From the NCBI GenBank assembly GCA_036971615.1, contig JAYKKR010000009.1:1240001-1304000 (forward strand): 64,000 nt of DNA, given 5' to 3'. Positions 46,744 through 57,268 of this stretch are shown here, in pieces. Under the pieces are notes generated by a model. That model did not search any database. It had not been told where the DNA came from and saw only the letters and a list, made by a program, of their open reading frames with translations. The position numbers and the translations under genes are program-made. The stretch is from Amyloporia xantha. Lineage: Eukaryota; Basidiomycota; Agaricomycetes; Polyporales; Adustoporiaceae. Position 1 is the stretch's first letter. Each line of letters starts with the position of its first letter.

Positions 46744-48740
46744 ATGCTTCGCTCAAGAACGCCAAGGCAACTTAGTATCACTGAATGGGATAACAGTTCT
46801 CCTTCCAGACACTCAGTCGCGCCGAGAGGTGAATGCCGGACCATTCTCCAGGGAAATAAAGAAAAGCGCACGGCATCCCGTAAGGATTCATTCAAGATCG
46901 GACCACGCCGGTGCAGAGTGTTCGTCGCTGTTCTTGGGTTCTCAGGCTTGATTTCCGTGTTCTGGTCACTACATTTTCTTCGTGATAGTTCTGTTTTTCC
47001 TATTGGAGCTACGGAACCGTCGCCCGATGGATTTATCCCCGAGGACCTGTGGGTCGAGCCTGATACCTCTGACGCTCAAGAAAATTGGCTGGATGTGCCA
47101 ATCCAAGTTCCTCTAGTTGACCGAACAATGCTACAGAGACTTGCGGGGGTCTCGGAAATCGATGACGACGACAATTTGCACGAAGACAGGCAGCCGTGGA
47201 GTTCCGAGAAACCACCCTGGCCACCGACTGTTACTGCCCTGCCTGAATCACGTTCGCCAAAGAGATTAAAATCCAAGTCCGCGTCCACGAACCTCGCGTT
47301 AATCGAACAGACAGACATTCAATTCTGTGGTGTCGCGCCTTGCCGACTTCTTCTCCCCCTTCTCATCACTGAGCGCGAACCGAAAGCTCAGGTGTACCTT
47401 GTGCAGCTTCTCCACCTGGCGACAGCCCTGAATCGCACGCTCGTCCTGCCCAACGTCGGTCGTGGTCGTGTTGGTACATGTCTCCGCTGGGACTTCAGCG
47501 TGTACTTCGACATTGCAAGCACCGTGCGGGCGGGCGGGGCACGCGTGATGCTGATGGATGACTTCCGGACTTGGGTAGACATGCGTCCCCAGAAGCCGAT
47601 CGGGCGGATGATCTCCTTTGACGAGAAGGGCGAACTTGATGACACCGACATCCCGAGTGATAATGAACCTTCTAGCGACAATTTTCTCATCATGCTGGAG
47701 ACCGCTCGGGGAATACGAGAAGAGGCAGGGAAGAGCGCGCGATGTTTGAAGAACCGGTTCCGTCGGCTGGATCTGGAAACATTCTCACCGATGACTTTGT
47801 ATTTGCCTGTTGCTGAGGACTCGGAAATGTCTACTTTGTCTAGTTATCTTGGGTCTCTGGTAGTTGACGCATTGGCCCTGGGATACAGCGAGAGCGGCTC
47901 CTCGCCGCAAACATCTGATATGCTACTGCCAGAAGCGGACTTGGACGGAGACGCACCGCTACAGTTCGAAGACAAATCCGCTCTAGAACCAGATGTGCTG
48001 CTGTTGCATTGGGGTTCGAAACACCACCAAGAGCTATTCTCTGAGGCATCAAACCCGGCTCAGATAGAGTATTCGTCTCGCCTGTTGGCTCTTGCTGTCA
48101 AGCTGACCGCTCCCCTGACGCCATATCTTGTCGTGCACTGGGATATGGGTAAGGTGTCTGTAGAAGTCCTTCCTGCATGCGCAGATGCCTTGATAGACAC
48201 CCTGGATATCTTGCTGCACGACGAGACTCTAGCCTATGGGATACAAAGTATATGGCTGTCCACAGACCATCCGTACCTCATCTCGAGCTGGAACTCTTCG
48301 ATCGGAATGACCACTAAGTCTACATCAGTGAAGACGGCATCAAAGGAGCATAAGGAGGCCATGGCAGTCGTGGAGGCTGCGTTTGCACCTGGAGGCAAGT
48401 TACAGAACTGGCGATTGACGGGATTGGAGGAGGAACTTTCAAAGCGAAACGCGGGCGAACAAGGGGAAGACGTACCCATTTTAGGCGGAATCGACGATGA
48501 AGGCACATTGGAAGATTCAGGTGTGATTGACCTAATCAATAAAATGATAGCACTGAACGCTGCACTCTTGGTCAGTAATGGCAAGGGGTGCGGGCGTCCG
48601 AGGTGAGTCTCGTTGTGCATCATTTTCATATCAACTTACGGCTGAATGCAAGCAGCACAATTTCTAAGAACATCGTGGACCTCAGAGCGCGCGGCGAACA
48701 GGGAGATAGGCTTCGGAATGTAGTGAATTTCTTCGAGTAG
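46744..48740 (+). CDS. Type II membrane protein, O-fucosyltransferase-like
   Basis: Exon 1 is 46744-48602 and exon 2 ends at TAG 48738-48740; about 647 aa. A basic N-terminus is followed by one membrane helix (CRVFVAVLGFSGLISVFWSL near residues 58-77), the layout of a Golgi type II glycosyltransferase. The lumenal part contains YLVQLLHLATALNRTLVLPN, GTCLRWDFSVYFDI, LLLHWG and PYLVVHWDMGKVSVEVLPAC; the first and last resemble the GDP-fucose-binding fold of protein O-fucosyltransferases, which is an inference from pattern. The C-terminus IVDLRARGEQGDRLRNVVNFF appears only after splicing. The acceptor is aagcag (48650-48655), a tandem NAGNAG site where either AG keeps the frame and differs by one Ser. 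It converges with eS10. Confidence 0.7.
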
Positions 48741-48949
48741 AGCACGTTTGATTGAATCGCACCAGGACGCAATGATCGAGAGAAAAATCATGAAATATAC
48801 ATAGCATAAGCGAGGCATGGGAGGCTCATACTACAATTTTGCGTCGAGCGGCGGAGCACCATAAGCACATTACAACCTGACCCGCTGCATCACCCATTGT
48901 CCTCCACATGGATGGTGTGAATGTAATCGACCAGTGACAAGGCACACGT

Positions 48950-49506
48950 CTACTCCCTGGGAGCCCCTCGGCCCACACCAGCGAACCGTGGCCTGAACTC
49001 ACCAGGCGCATCCTCCTTCTTCCGGTAGTCATCCCGGTCACCGCGGGGCGCGCGGTAGGCACCCTCCCCTCCACCAGGTCCACGAACGTTCGCGGGGCGC
49101 GGAGGACGAACTGCCTTTTTGTGCGTTGCGGGCACGATCTCGGCGGGCAGGTTGAGCCTACATCAGAGGTGTAAGTCATGAAGCCAACCTCGTGAAGACG
49201 GTACGTACCATTCACGAAGAAAGTCGACGCCTTCGGGCGTGAGGGCGTAATAGTACCACTGCCAAGAGAACTGCGTCTTGACAAGACCCTTCGAGGTCAG
49301 GCTCTGCATCGCCTTGATGACCTCGAGGTTAGGCACATCAAGCTCTTCGTGCTTGGGAGCATTGTAATCCTTCTTGGCGACAAGGACACCCTCTACAGAT
49401 CAATAACACAATGAGGACACCAGATAGAGGTGAATCGAGCGGACATATGCGAACCCTTGAAGAGCGACTCGTAAATGAGACGCCTGTGAGGCTTGGAAAT
49501 GATCAT
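48950..49506 (-). CDS. RPS10: 40S ribosomal protein eS10
   Basis: Three exons: 49506-49455, 49392-49209, 49157-48950; 444 nt, 147 aa. eS10 lies on the 40S head near the mRNA entry. The winged-helix part is complete: [59 protein letters not shown] and [18 protein letters not shown]. The C-terminal tail is basic and Gly/Arg-rich ([12 protein letters not shown]..., ending GVGRGAPRE). The donor of intron 1 is GTTCGC, a weak site, but the coding frame requires it. The region 49507-50203 upstream may hold a 5' UTR intron and the promoter shared with the divergent LRR gene. Confidence 0.96.
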
Positions 49507-50203
49507 GCTGGGCGAAGTCGGTTGGAGGTCGGAAGCTGGAAGAGTCAATAAGAGAAATCCACAATGTTGTCCAACTTGACACTCACTGCGAACGTTAGTC
49601 GCACTTATTCCGGCTGCAGCAAAGGCTCGAAGTCAGCTCCTGATCAACCACACCCAAGCATATCCGTCATCCAATACTGCCAACGCCCATCCAACCTTCC
49701 AGAGTCCTCAAAATCCACCGACATCGGCCCTACGCATACAAGAAGACACAGAGAATCAGAACAAGATACTCACATGGCTTGGAAGGGCGGAGGGGCCTTG
49801 TAAATTGTCTTGAAGTCGACCGGCAGCGAAAGCTTGTGGACACTGACACCTTGCCCAATCCCAAAACGGCGCACCGAATGATAGGACACCTGATACCCTT
49901 TCCACGTGCTCCGGGGGCCTGGCTCGGGCACGGTACACGTGCACCGACGCGCCTCGAGTCGAGAATGGAAAATAAAACAGTATGTACTGGTCAAACCAGA
50001 TCGAATAGTCCACAGTTATTCTGTAGGTGGGATTGCGCGTGAAATCCAAGTAATACAAGAGCCAATGAGTAGTGTAAATTCAGAACATTCCCCGCTTATG
50101 ATCACATGACAGTAAAACACGAAGATGGTGCAGTCAAAAGAGAAATATTGAACTCAGAATACTCCTTGAATGTTCTGTTCCAAAGCTCTAACTGCTATTC
50201 GCC
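49507..50203. promoter_or_regulatory. Divergent region between eS10 and LRR gene
   Basis: Must hold promoters for both genes. A pyrimidine-rich or TATA element could not be assigned with confidence; an upstream non-coding exon of eS10 is possible because ribosomal protein genes of this group often have one. Confidence 0.4.
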
Positions 50204-53200
50204 ATGTCCCGTATTCCCCAGCCCTCCTCCCGCCGCGCGCCCGGGAAAACATCTCCTGCTTTGACAGTGAGCACTGCATCTCCTCGTTCTAAGACACCTT
50301 CTACTTCAAGTCCGACCCCTACATTGCGATCTCAGGCTAGTCTAAAGTCTCTCAAACCGTCGAGGTCGCCTGTACCACCCAAGTCACCAGTGCGCCGCAC
50401 TGCAGCGGTCGCGGAGGATCCACCACCGCAAAGGCCACAGCTCAGCATTCGAGAGCAGATTGCGCTCAAGCGCGCTGAAGCCAAGAAAGCGCAAAGTGCC
50501 ACGAGTCGAAATGGTGGAATGGACGATTTCGCAACACTGGAGGACGCTCTTCCCACAGTAGAAAGAAAGCAGAACGACGATGAGGTTGACCTTGGGCGAT
50601 GGTCGGTTAAAGAGACCATCGAGCGCGCACGAAACTCGGGTAGGTCTGATCTCTTGTCGGTGGAGACTTGTCAGGCAGCGCAAAGATCGCTGGCAGTCGC
50701 TGGTGTATATACCAGAGTAGTAACAGTAACCGCCCAGTGTTACTAGCTAAGACTGCTGATCGTTGCGCTTTGTGTAAGTGGAAAATGTCGGTGCGATGAT
50801 AGAATTTTGCCGGACGCGCGAAGAGGACCCACCATTCGTGCGTCCTCCCCTCCCTCGGTGCGCGCCGGGGGTCCCTCGAAGGCGCACTCAGGTGGGCGCG
50901 CTGGAGCCTCGTTCGCGCATTCAACGAGATAGGGCGTGTCATGGGGACAGGACGGCTTCACACAAACAAGCCTGTGCGCATGGTCCATATCTGCCCAATA
51001 AGTCTGCTAAGTAGTAACAGTTGGGCGACTGTTACTATTACTACTCTGGTTGGCCCTCGTCGCTGGCCCGTTCTATCTCAGCTGTGGTGCATGATCCGGT
51101 CATGTTCGAAGACCGGCACGCTTTCCATTACCATACCAAACATGTAGGTCTATGATCTGCGTGCGTTGTCAGAACAAGACGATTCTACCGTGTGAGTAGA
51201 ATCCACTCCTCCTGAGGCTTAACGTTCCTGTCTGAGAGGGTCCTATGAACACCGAAATTTCTGTCCATCACCACTTCGCCTGCGAAGCATGGACTGCCTG
51301 ACATGTCTGCACTCGCGCCCATTTTTCTCATCCGTGTCTACTATGATTCAAGGCCTTTTCTGAAGGAACTCTCAACCTTGCTGCACGTGCTCTCCCGTGC
51401 CTTCCTTCTGCTCTTCTTCGAGATACATCTCGGTATCACACCGGAGCCCCTCAAATCTGTGCCGAATGAGCCACCGATCACAACGACCTCCACCGATGAC
51501 ACAACGACAAGTCGGCGGAAGGGGAACAGTTCAAATTCACCTTCATGGTACGAAGCACAGGACCTTGGGGTTCTCAAGGCATGGTCCAATGAGATCGTCG
51601 AGATCCAACCGGAGCTGTCCATGTTCGGTTCTCTGAAGACCGTTGACGTGAGTAGATGTTACCATCTGTTTCAATACATATGGGCTAAATAATGTAGCCA
51701 GTTGCATAACAATCACCTAGTGTCTCTACCAGATAGCTTTGCTGACCTCACAGCACTAACGCTTCTTGATCTCTCCCACAACGCCCTTACCTCACTTCCT
51801 GCTAACATCTTTGCCCTCCCGAACCTCACTACGCTCAACATATCACATAACGAACTGACATCACTTCCGTTCCGTGCTCCCTTTGATGTGCCAGGTTCCA
51901 ACCCACTAGCGCGGACGAAAGATTCGCGTGGAGACTGGTTCTCACAGAGTATCGCTCGCGCAACAAGACCCCTCCCCCGGCTCATCACACTTGACGCATC
52001 TCACAACCGTCTCACCGCATCAGCCATCGACCACTCCCGATCTCTTCCCAGTCTCCCGAGCCAAGTCGCCAAGCTCGATCTGTCTGCAAACCCTCTTGGT
52101 ACATGTACCTCGCTTATCCAGGCGCTCGCAACGCTCGAGCGACTGCGGGAATTGCGACTGGAGCAAGCTGATATCGGGAACGACTCTTTTCCGGTGGACA
52201 TCCTCTCTGCCAATTCCAATGCTTCTTTTCGCGTCCTGAAACTGCTTGACCTGGGCGAGACCTATGTGACGGCGCCAGCTATTGAAGCTGCGTTCAGGCC
52301 GCCGGTAGTGGCGCAGACGCTCGAGTTTGAGGTGACGACTGAGGAGCCGCGTGAAGGTGTCCTCCGTGTAGTGCTTGGCAAGAAGGTAATCAAGGAGGCC
52401 TGGGAGGTGGAAGCGGAGAGAAGAACGAAGCTGAGGGCTGCGCGAAACGCCGGTGCTGCTGTTGAGGAAGGCTTAAGTTTTGGTGGTCGGACTGGTGCTA
52501 CCGGCCAGGCCGCTGCGAAGACAGTGGCGGATAAAGAGACTTGGGAAATTGAGGCGGAGCAAGGCTTGCTGACTGAGGGGGCGAAGAGGAGAGCGAGGGC
52601 CGCTGCCGCTGCGGCGCAAGCATCTGCACTCTCAGTAGCCTCCTCTTCTACGCCTGGATCACCTCGGAAGAAGCCAGCGGTAGTGGAAAAGGAGCGTTGG
52701 GAAATTGAAGCCGAGCAGGGTTTGTTGACCGAAGGTGCTAAAAGACGAGCAAGGGCTGCCGCCGCCGCCGCAGCGAACAGCACATCACCCGCTTCACAAC
52801 GAGGTCCATCTCCTGTAGCGTCGGCTCGCGATACGCCGGCAGCTTCACCGACATTCCCATCCATGGGTTCAATTTTGTCTAGTCCTAAATTCTACGACGC
52901 AACGACGCAAAAGCTGACTCTGCCTCCCTCGACGGCACTCTCAAAGGCTGCACATGCTCGCTCGTTCTCATACGTCCCCGCTTCCCTGGCTATCTCCAAG
53001 AGCTCGAAGGGTGCGTCGTCGGACAGCCACGATCTGGCTCTAGCAATCCCGACACCCTCTCTTCCCCTTGCCACCATCGCTGCCCAGCCGTTAGCCCACA
53101 CGCTCAAAATTCTTGTTCTCACGAATCGGCGCAAGGATCCAACATTCAGCTTACCCGCACAAGATGGAGTGTTTCTGCCGAATCTAGACGAGTTGAGCCT

Positions 53201-53795
53201 GGAAGGTTGCAATTTGCCCGACTCTGTGCCTGTGTCGCGAGCCAGCGCTACGCCCGATAGCGGGGACGAATTCTCGACACCGCGGACGAGTGAGCCGATC
53301 CTAGTTCTCATATCCAGGCTTTTCCCCAGCATAAAAACACTGGATCTTTCCTATAACAATTTGACTTCCGGAGCCCTCTCCAAGGACGCGCTGGCGTCTT
53401 TGGTCTTAGCGTCTGCCACAGATCAAGAAGACAGTGACTCTTCGCAGGTCCGTAAGGGCTTGAGACATCTTCGCTTGCGGGGCAATCACATCAACGAGCT
53501 GGACGGGTTCCAGGGCGTGGCGGAGCTTTTCAAAGGCAATCGAGAATGTCCCTCGTGGAAGCTCGAGGAGCTAGACCTGCGGGACAACGAAATTGGCAAA
53601 CTCCCGCCCGAGTTGGGGCTGATGCCTCTAGACGTGTTCCTCGTAGATGGCAATGTGTGAGTTCTCACAGTCATTCAGATGCTGGGCATAACTTAGGTGT
53701 TCAATATCAACAGATTTCGTATCCCTCAGAGGAGAGTATGGGAGAGAGAGGGTACGAAAGGTTTATTGAGTTGGCTGAGGGGTAGAATTGAGTGA
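50204..53795 (+). CDS. Leucine-rich repeat protein, LRRC40-like
   Basis: Exons: 50204-50639, 51366-51647, 51702-53656, 53714-53795. The N-terminus is a Ser/Pro-rich basic linker (SLKSLKPSRSPVPPKSPVRR), then QLSIREQIALKRAEAKKAQ and WSVKETIERARNSG. LRRs follow: VDLHNNHLVSLPDSFADLTA, LDLSHNALTSLPANIFALPN, LNISHNELTSLPF, and at the C-terminus KTLDLSYNNLTSGAL and LEELDLRDNEIGKLPPELG. This order resembles LRRC40-type intracellular LRR proteins; function is not established. In exon 2 the frame changes by one base near 51411-51418 (ARALPCLPSAL to FEIHLGITPEP), see findings. The middle carries an internal duplication (52531-52800). Intron 1 is 726 nt and contains the MITE-like element. Confidence 0.82.
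50712..51049. mobile_element. MITE-like element in intron 1 of the LRR gene
   Basis: 338 bp flanked by terminal inverted repeats: left CCAGAGTAGTAACAGTAAC (from 50712) and right, on the other strand, CCAGAGTAGTAATAGTAAC (from 51049), one mismatch in 19. Similarity continues inward for about 40 bp. Each end is itself a hairpin: TAGTAACA...TGTTACTA on the left and TAGTAACAG...CTGTTACTA on the right. No transposase inside. No clear target-site duplication was seen. Confidence 0.8.
52525..52795 (+). repeat. Internal duplication in the LRR gene
   Basis: The segment WEIEAEQGLLTEGAKRRARA followed by an alanine run occurs twice (about 52540-52620 and 52697-52775), and a diverged third copy WEVEAERRTKLRAARNAG lies at 52400-52450. 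The alanine runs are coded by gcn repeats. Confidence 0.9.
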
Positions 53796-54002
53796 TGATG
53801 ATTACGAGCACAAATAGAGCGGTGTGTTTACATTCACATCCGGCGCCGACATTATTTCAGCCAGTCAAGACATCTACTACTGTACTAAAAGGTATCACAT
53901 TACGCGGACTCTGGAGGGAATCTACACACACTGCTAGATAAAGCAGCAACTCGACTGGTGGTTACAGTCAATAAGCACAGAGGGAGGTCTCAAGAATATG
54001 CT

Positions 54003-56620
54003 TCAAGGATCCGCTGAATTGGTCGATGTACTCTGCTCCTGATAGGCCTGTTCTACCCACATACTGTGGTACAAGCCGCCCGCACGGATCAGTTCGTCGT
54101 GCGTGCCTTGCTCTACAACTTGACCGTCCTTCAGTACGATGATAAGATCTGCCAGCGGCTGTCAGCCTACACAAAATGACCAATAGGAGAACGGTCGTAC
54201 CTGCTTCGACAACAGTTCGTAACCGATGAGCAATGAATATACTCGTGCGGCTTTTCTCCGTTAGCAGATTGTTGATATTTCGCATAATCTCCGCTTCCGA
54301 GTGGGCATCCAGGGCGGATGTCTAGGTCATCGTTAGATAGCTACCTCGGCCGAAGACATGTCCGAAAGATGCTCACCGCCTCGTCGAAGAACAGGATTGG
54401 CGGGTCCTTGAGTAGCACACGGGCAACAGCCAATCGTTGCTTCTCTCCCCCGGAAATCATCAAGCCCCGCTCTCCCACCTTCGTCTGGTAACCTTCCGGT
54501 AACCGCATAATCGCATCATGCACATGCGCCTTCCGAGTAGCTTCTCTGACCTCCTCGTCCGACGCCTCCAGCCGGCCGTAACGCACGTTCTGCAGCACGT
54601 CCGAATGGAAGAGTGGCGTGTCCTGCGGGACCACCCCAATCGCTGCCCGTAGTGACGTAAGCTGCAGGTCGGTGATGTCTTGCCCGTCGACGAGGATGCG
54701 CCCTGACGCCGGCTCGTAGAACCGGAACAGTAGCCGGAAGACGGTCGACTTGCCACAGCCGGATGGTCCGACAAGCGCGACCTTCTTACCGGCCGGGATG
54801 GTGAAAGAGAGGTTGCTGAAGATAGGACGAGCGGTGTGGTATCCGAAGCTCACGTTTTCGAACTGTATCGAGCCACCGTGGAGCTGGAGGGGCTTTGCGT
54901 CGGGCTTGTCCTGGCACATGATGAGTATCCCGTGCCATCTATCTGAACTAGAACGAATGATGATATACCTTGGGAGGCTGATTCTCTGATACTAGATCGA
55001 ATAGGACTTCCATATCCATGAGACTCTGACGCATCTCCCGGTAGATGGTACCCAGGAAGTTTAGTGGTAGCGACAGTTGGAAGACCAACTGATTGACCAT
55101 GACAAGATCCCCCACCGTCATGGTGCCTGTCAAATATGCGTTTAGCTAATTCTGCACAAGACTAGAGAGGATAGGAACGCACCGTTGATCACGCCTTGCG
55201 CGGCGAGGAACATCATTAACGTGAGTGCCGAAGAGAAGATCACATTCTGTCCCGAGTTCAGATACGCAAGAGACGTGGCTATTTTGACCGACGCTTTCTC
55301 GTAGGCTGAAAGATGCTTATCGTACTGCGCAATCTCATGCTTCTCGTTGTTGAAGTGCTAAAATACCAAGGACGTTTGATTGATTTTAGGCGTCATGTTA
55401 GAGACATGCATACCTTGACGGCTTCATAGTTGATTAGGGAATCGACAGCAATCGTAGCGGCCTTGTTATCCGCAGCATTCGCCTCTCTGCGGAAACGCGT
55501 TCTATTGCCGCGCGTCAGGTTCAGCCGCAATCGCGGTACACTACACGCACCTCCAGGCCGTCGTGCGAACAGTGAACCACGTGTAAGCAGCCATCGTCAC
55601 GACAGTGATTGCAGCGAAGTCCCATCCGAACTTATACGACTATGGGCATTCTCAGAAGTGCCCAATTCTCCAGAGTATTGCTGACCTACCAGAATACCGC
55701 ACACTAGAGAAATCTCCAGTGCAGTAGGGACAATCCGGAATATAATCGCCTGCAAAATGAAAGTGATTCCTCTGGAAACAGGATGAACAATGAAACTGCG
55801 AAGGGAAAGGAGCACGCGCACTTCGTACCGCGATCTATAGCTCTCGTCAGCCCACCTGTTTGTCGTGACAGGTGAAATTTGAGGTCAAGGTTGAGCAGGT
55901 GTTCGAATGTCTGCCGTGCGACCTTGCGGATTGCACGTTGGCCTACGTTAGCAAATACTGCGTTAAGCAGTTCCCCAGACAGTGTCGCTCCTATACGTGC
56001 AGCACCGTCTAAAGACTCAAATGTCGCGCATAAGGGGTATTGCAATAGGTTAGCAATGGTAGGACGTACAACCCGCAACCAGAGACCCGGCGACGACCCA
56101 GACTGTGGTGCCCGCCGTGATATCGACGTTGAGAGCGTCAATAATTTGCTTGAAAATGAAGGGGACTTGCACGTTCAACAGCTACAGGGGCCACATAAGC
56201 ACTATACATAGGTGCAGTTCAGCGACTCACCTTCCCAGCGATCAACAGTCCAAAACCAAATAACACACGTCTTCGTGTCGACCAGTCATTCTTTGGCCAT
56301 ATATTTACTGCAAGCCGTTTCACAATACTCCAGTCCTTCTTCCGCTGTTCTGAAAGGCTTATATGCGCCGAGCTGTCTCCTAAATTCGACGATGCCTTCG
56401 CCGGAGGTTGTGGAGGTTCTACCTTGGGAGTCTTCGGCGTTTGCGGTGCAAGATGCTGATTCCTGCGACATGCAATGCGACATAGAAATGCTGTTTCACG
56501 TCTCGGAAGGAGTTCCCTCCTTGATGGGTACAATCGAGGTTGGTGCGAAGCGAATACTCTTGAAGTAAGGTAATCCTTCGCCGGACCGCTCCAGCGCGGT
56601 GGACGGAGCAATGTGTGCAT
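54003..56620 (-). CDS. ATM1: Mitochondrial ABC transporter Atm1
   Basis: Multi-exon gene from ATG at 56620 to TGA at 54005-54003. Atm1 is a half-transporter of the mitochondrial inner membrane that exports a glutathione-linked sulfur compound for cytosolic Fe-S assembly. An Arg-rich presequence ([20 protein letters not shown]) is followed by [24 protein letters not shown] and the membrane domain with [28 protein letters not shown] split over two quotes of the same exon, [11 protein letters not shown] and [20 protein letters not shown]. The nucleotide-binding domain is complete: Walker [11 protein letters not shown], signature [16 protein letters not shown], Walker [17 protein letters not shown] (joined across an intron, GTGAGC...ACCTAG) and H-loop FIAHRLRTV. 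The C-terminus reads [16 protein letters not shown]...MWVEQ. All introns are short and GT-AG. Confidence 0.95.
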
Positions 56621-57268
56621 CGTCAACGATGGCGACCTCAGTCAAAACACTCCTAGCTCCAGTCCAAGGTCATGAAGTACAGAAGATGAGACTACAGTTG
56701 CCAGTTCATAAGAGAAATAGATCGCACGGATGGCGTGCGCTGTCTGCGTGAAATGGGGAGGTCACTATTAGCTAATCTTATCTTATCTTGTGTTACATTT
56801 ATCTTATCAGATTGCTGCACGAATAGACAAGATCGAATCTGGTCCGTCACCGTAGCCTGTAGGCGGTACACCGTCATCAGCGTCGAGACCCGACAGCCTT
56901 GCATCTGCCTGCGCCGAGAGCTCAATAACTAGTCAGAAATTTTTCACAAAATCTACATTGGTCAAAAAATTTCACTCAATGAATTTCAGGATTTTTCACT
57001 GCAGCCGAGCCACGCCGTTCAAAAGATCGAATATCAAAATTACACAAAGTCAGTAACCTGCGTCCAATTCTAGCTCAAGACATAATCTAATTGTACTTAG
57101 GTAACTCGCATATCTGCGAGGATCTATACACAAGAATGGGCAAGTTACTGAGGATTGCAGGTTTCTGATTATCAGTAGCTCTGAATGGTGTGTTGCTGGC
57201 CTATGCCTCCCACAGTGCGCTGAACGTTAATTTCTTGATAGCATGAAGGGATAAATAAAGCTGTACCG
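56621..57268. other. Divergent AT-rich intergenic region
   Basis: Lies between the starts of Atm1 (minus) and the F-box gene (plus). AT-rich from about 56750 to 57130, with several ttttcac words (56940-57000). No gene. Confidence 0.45.

Noticed and set aside
49779..50109. Short open frames upstream of eS10
   Set aside because: They lie in the divergent promoter/5' UTR region and show no family features.
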